Origin: Talinum fruticosum
Lineage: Eukaryota; Streptophyta; Magnoliopsida; Caryophyllales; Talinaceae
DNA: 64,000 nucleotides
Direction of reading: 5' to 3'
NCBI GenBank assembly: GCA_021018815.1
Contig: JAITYX010000008.1
Span: 3,718,001 to 3,782,000, forward strand
How positions within the stretch are numbered: the first letter of the stretch is position 1; every line of letters begins with the position of its first letter. Both the position numbers and the translations under genes were made by a program. The notes beneath the pieces were generated by a model. The model was given only the letters and a program-made list of their open reading frames with translations, searched no databases and was not told where the DNA came from. Below, in pieces: positions 62,366-64,000 of the stretch.

Positions 62366-64000
62366 GCTTTGGTTGGCCTATCCAATAATAGAGTTTGGGG
62401 TAAGATAAAGATACTGATAGTTGTATCGTAACACTCACAAATTATAGTCTCGATAAGTTTTTAGCAGCAATAGTGGGGTTTGGGGTAAAATAAGGAAGCA
62501 AAATTATTGAGCGATCTTTGTGATATTGCGTATGTAAAATTGAAAACTATCTATATATTTGTTTAAAGATACACATATAGAAAGAGAACAAAGAAAATTA
62601 AAATGACAAATTTAGTATCATGTATATCGAAAAAAAAAAAACCTACAACTAAAATTCTGACCTTATGAAAATTGCTTAATTAGCATCCATATCAGATCTC
62701 GTATTTTACATGATCCCCAAAGAGAAGGGGGATACATGGGATGTTTATACATCAAATTGTACATCTTCAAAGAGAATTTGTGCATTGGGGTTATACAACA
62801 ACAACTTATTCCATTGTTTTGAGAAAATATTAACCACTTTTCAGCCATGTCTTGTAAAATGTATCATACACTGACTTGTCATCTCTTCAAGTGTAAAAAT
62901 CACAACTGAAAATAATGGGAAAACAAGTTCAACCAAACAGAATTAAAGATAGATCAATAAACTCCAAATACACGTAAGTTTCTAGTTTCAACCATTTCAA
63001 TTGTCACATAATACTCTGTACGAAGCCTTCCTACCAAAAACCCATGTTATTTGGACTTGTGTATTAGTAAATTAGGGTTTGATATGGATACAACTATACA
63101 AGTACAAGTGTTAGGCTTAAGCCACTTCCAAAAATTTCAGAAATAAGTTTAATTCTCCTCGTCTAAACAAGAGCTGGCAAGAAAATTTGTTTATTGCTGT
63201 ATTATATCATGATATTTCATACTTTAGCACACAAATTGGCACCGAAAGCCATCTTACCCAACTTGTTACTGCATGTACCTCTCTAGGATAGTTGATGCTT
63301 GGAGATTGGTTCAACACTTGGACATTCTAAAGCCCAAACTAGGCCATAAACCCATCAAATTCCTCGAAAATAGCCATGTCCAATGTTGATACTCGTATCT
63401 ATGTTTAGATCTAAAATTAGATAGACTAAAAGATACACGACAATAAAGTTACCAATGTAATATTCAGTTGGTGCTTGTCATGATGCCCTTGTGTTCCTCT
63501 AAGCTCATATGACCAAAACTAACAGAATTGCCCATCAATACAACTAAACACCAATAAAAAGAGTTGGCTATACTATGCAAACAGGTTGCAAAACATCAAT
63601 TGTAACTTGCTATATAGTAAGGAACAAACCAATCATAAAGCTTAAGCTACATTTCTTATGCTTCTCAAGATTGCTTTATCATTACTTATGATAAATAAGG
63701 GGCCCCAAGATGCGACCTTGAGGATGTCCCAAATGAATGAAGTCCAAGCTATTGTTCAATTCTCTTGTACAATGTTAACTAGAGCTGTAGTATGAAAAAA
63801 CAGAACATGGGAATGCAACCGTTAACTAGGGCTGTAGTATGAAAAACACATACCAAGTTCAAAGTTTTTAAGGCTTTTCATTGGTTATTTTAGTATATTA
63901 ATCCTGTAACTGCGAATTAAGACTCAGTATAGATGAAATAACGCAATCAAGGGATCCGAGACCAAGTAACTATGCTCTCCTCATCATCCATCAATCTACC
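62366..64000. other. no gene recognised
   Basis: AT-rich sequence to the end of the window with only short open frames. A 24-base string (starting ACTAG, then GCTGTAGTATGAAAAA) occurs twice at about 63778 and 63826. The stretch could be intron or UTR of a gene beyond the window, but nothing in it shows that. Confidence 0.4.

Noticed and set aside
1..64000. A CRISPR array, prokaryotic island or new multi-gene defence or biosynthetic system
   Set aside because: Repeats here are microsatellites, tandem duplications and transposon remnants without regular spacers. The genes are unrelated plant genes with introns and no shared pathway.

Overview
The window is nuclear DNA from a flowering plant. 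It shows long AT-rich intergenic stretches, GT-AG introns, plant-only protein families (class III peroxidase, UGT73-type glucosyltransferase, SOB FIVE-LIKE, LAG1-type ceramide synthase, TTM1/TTM2) and plant repeat classes (non-LTR retrotransposon debris, Helitron-like and MITE-like ends, ATT microsatellites). A eudicot, probably an asterid and perhaps Lamiales, fits the feel of the UGT and peroxidase proteins. That placement is an impression from the sequences, not a search result. I recognise no bacterial, viral or organellar segment.

Layout from left to right. 1-1139: flank with a SINE-like tRNA-derived motif. 1140-2591 (-): intronless UGT73-type glycosyltransferase. 2700-6400: gene-poor, holding a roughly 2 kb element with terminal inverted repeats (4069-6091) and an LTR-like core. 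6476-8430 (-): REB1/TTF1-like Myb-domain protein with four apparent 1-base losses. 9547-9819 (-): LYR-motif mitochondrial protein with a spliced 5' UTR. 12301-21720 (-): an 11-coding-exon gene for a TTM1/TTM2-type protein (P-loop uridine-kinase-like domain, CYTH domain, coiled coil, C-terminal membrane anchor; 661 residues when spliced). Its introns hold a LINE remnant, a 243-bp tandem duplication and an inverted-repeat element. 23.1-31.2 kb: AT-rich repeat desert. 31224-33071 (-): class III peroxidase close to Arabidopsis PER11. 34787-35590 (-): a probable proteasome-assembly-chaperone-1-like protein. 39542-44020 (-): six-exon LAG1/LOH ceramide synthase. 44.2-51.5 kb: AT-rich intergenic. 51683-52144 (+): SOB FIVE-LIKE protein, the only recognised gene on the plus strand. 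52.2-58.7 kb: no recognised gene, several repeats. 58790-60246 (-): 6-phosphogluconate dehydrogenase with a 5' UTR intron. 60.2-64 kb: promoter and intergenic sequence with a small GC-rich island.

The genes are ordinary unlinked plant genes. I see no operon-like or biosynthetic-cluster logic, and no new multi-gene system that the sequence would support. The strongest window-scale signal is technical. Seven apparent reading-frame breaks in four otherwise well-conserved genes (REB1-like x4, peroxidase, ceramide synthase, 6PGDH) are each repaired by adding exactly one base, in every case to a short homopolymer. None needs a base removed. This looks like systematic homopolymer shortening in a long-read assembly rather than four pseudogenes. 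Other points of interest are a GA/CT inverted pair in the SOB FIVE-LIKE 5' UTR, a degenerate three-unit repeat of about 190 bp, recurrent T-run/G-run composite tracts, and the nested TIR/LTR-like element.
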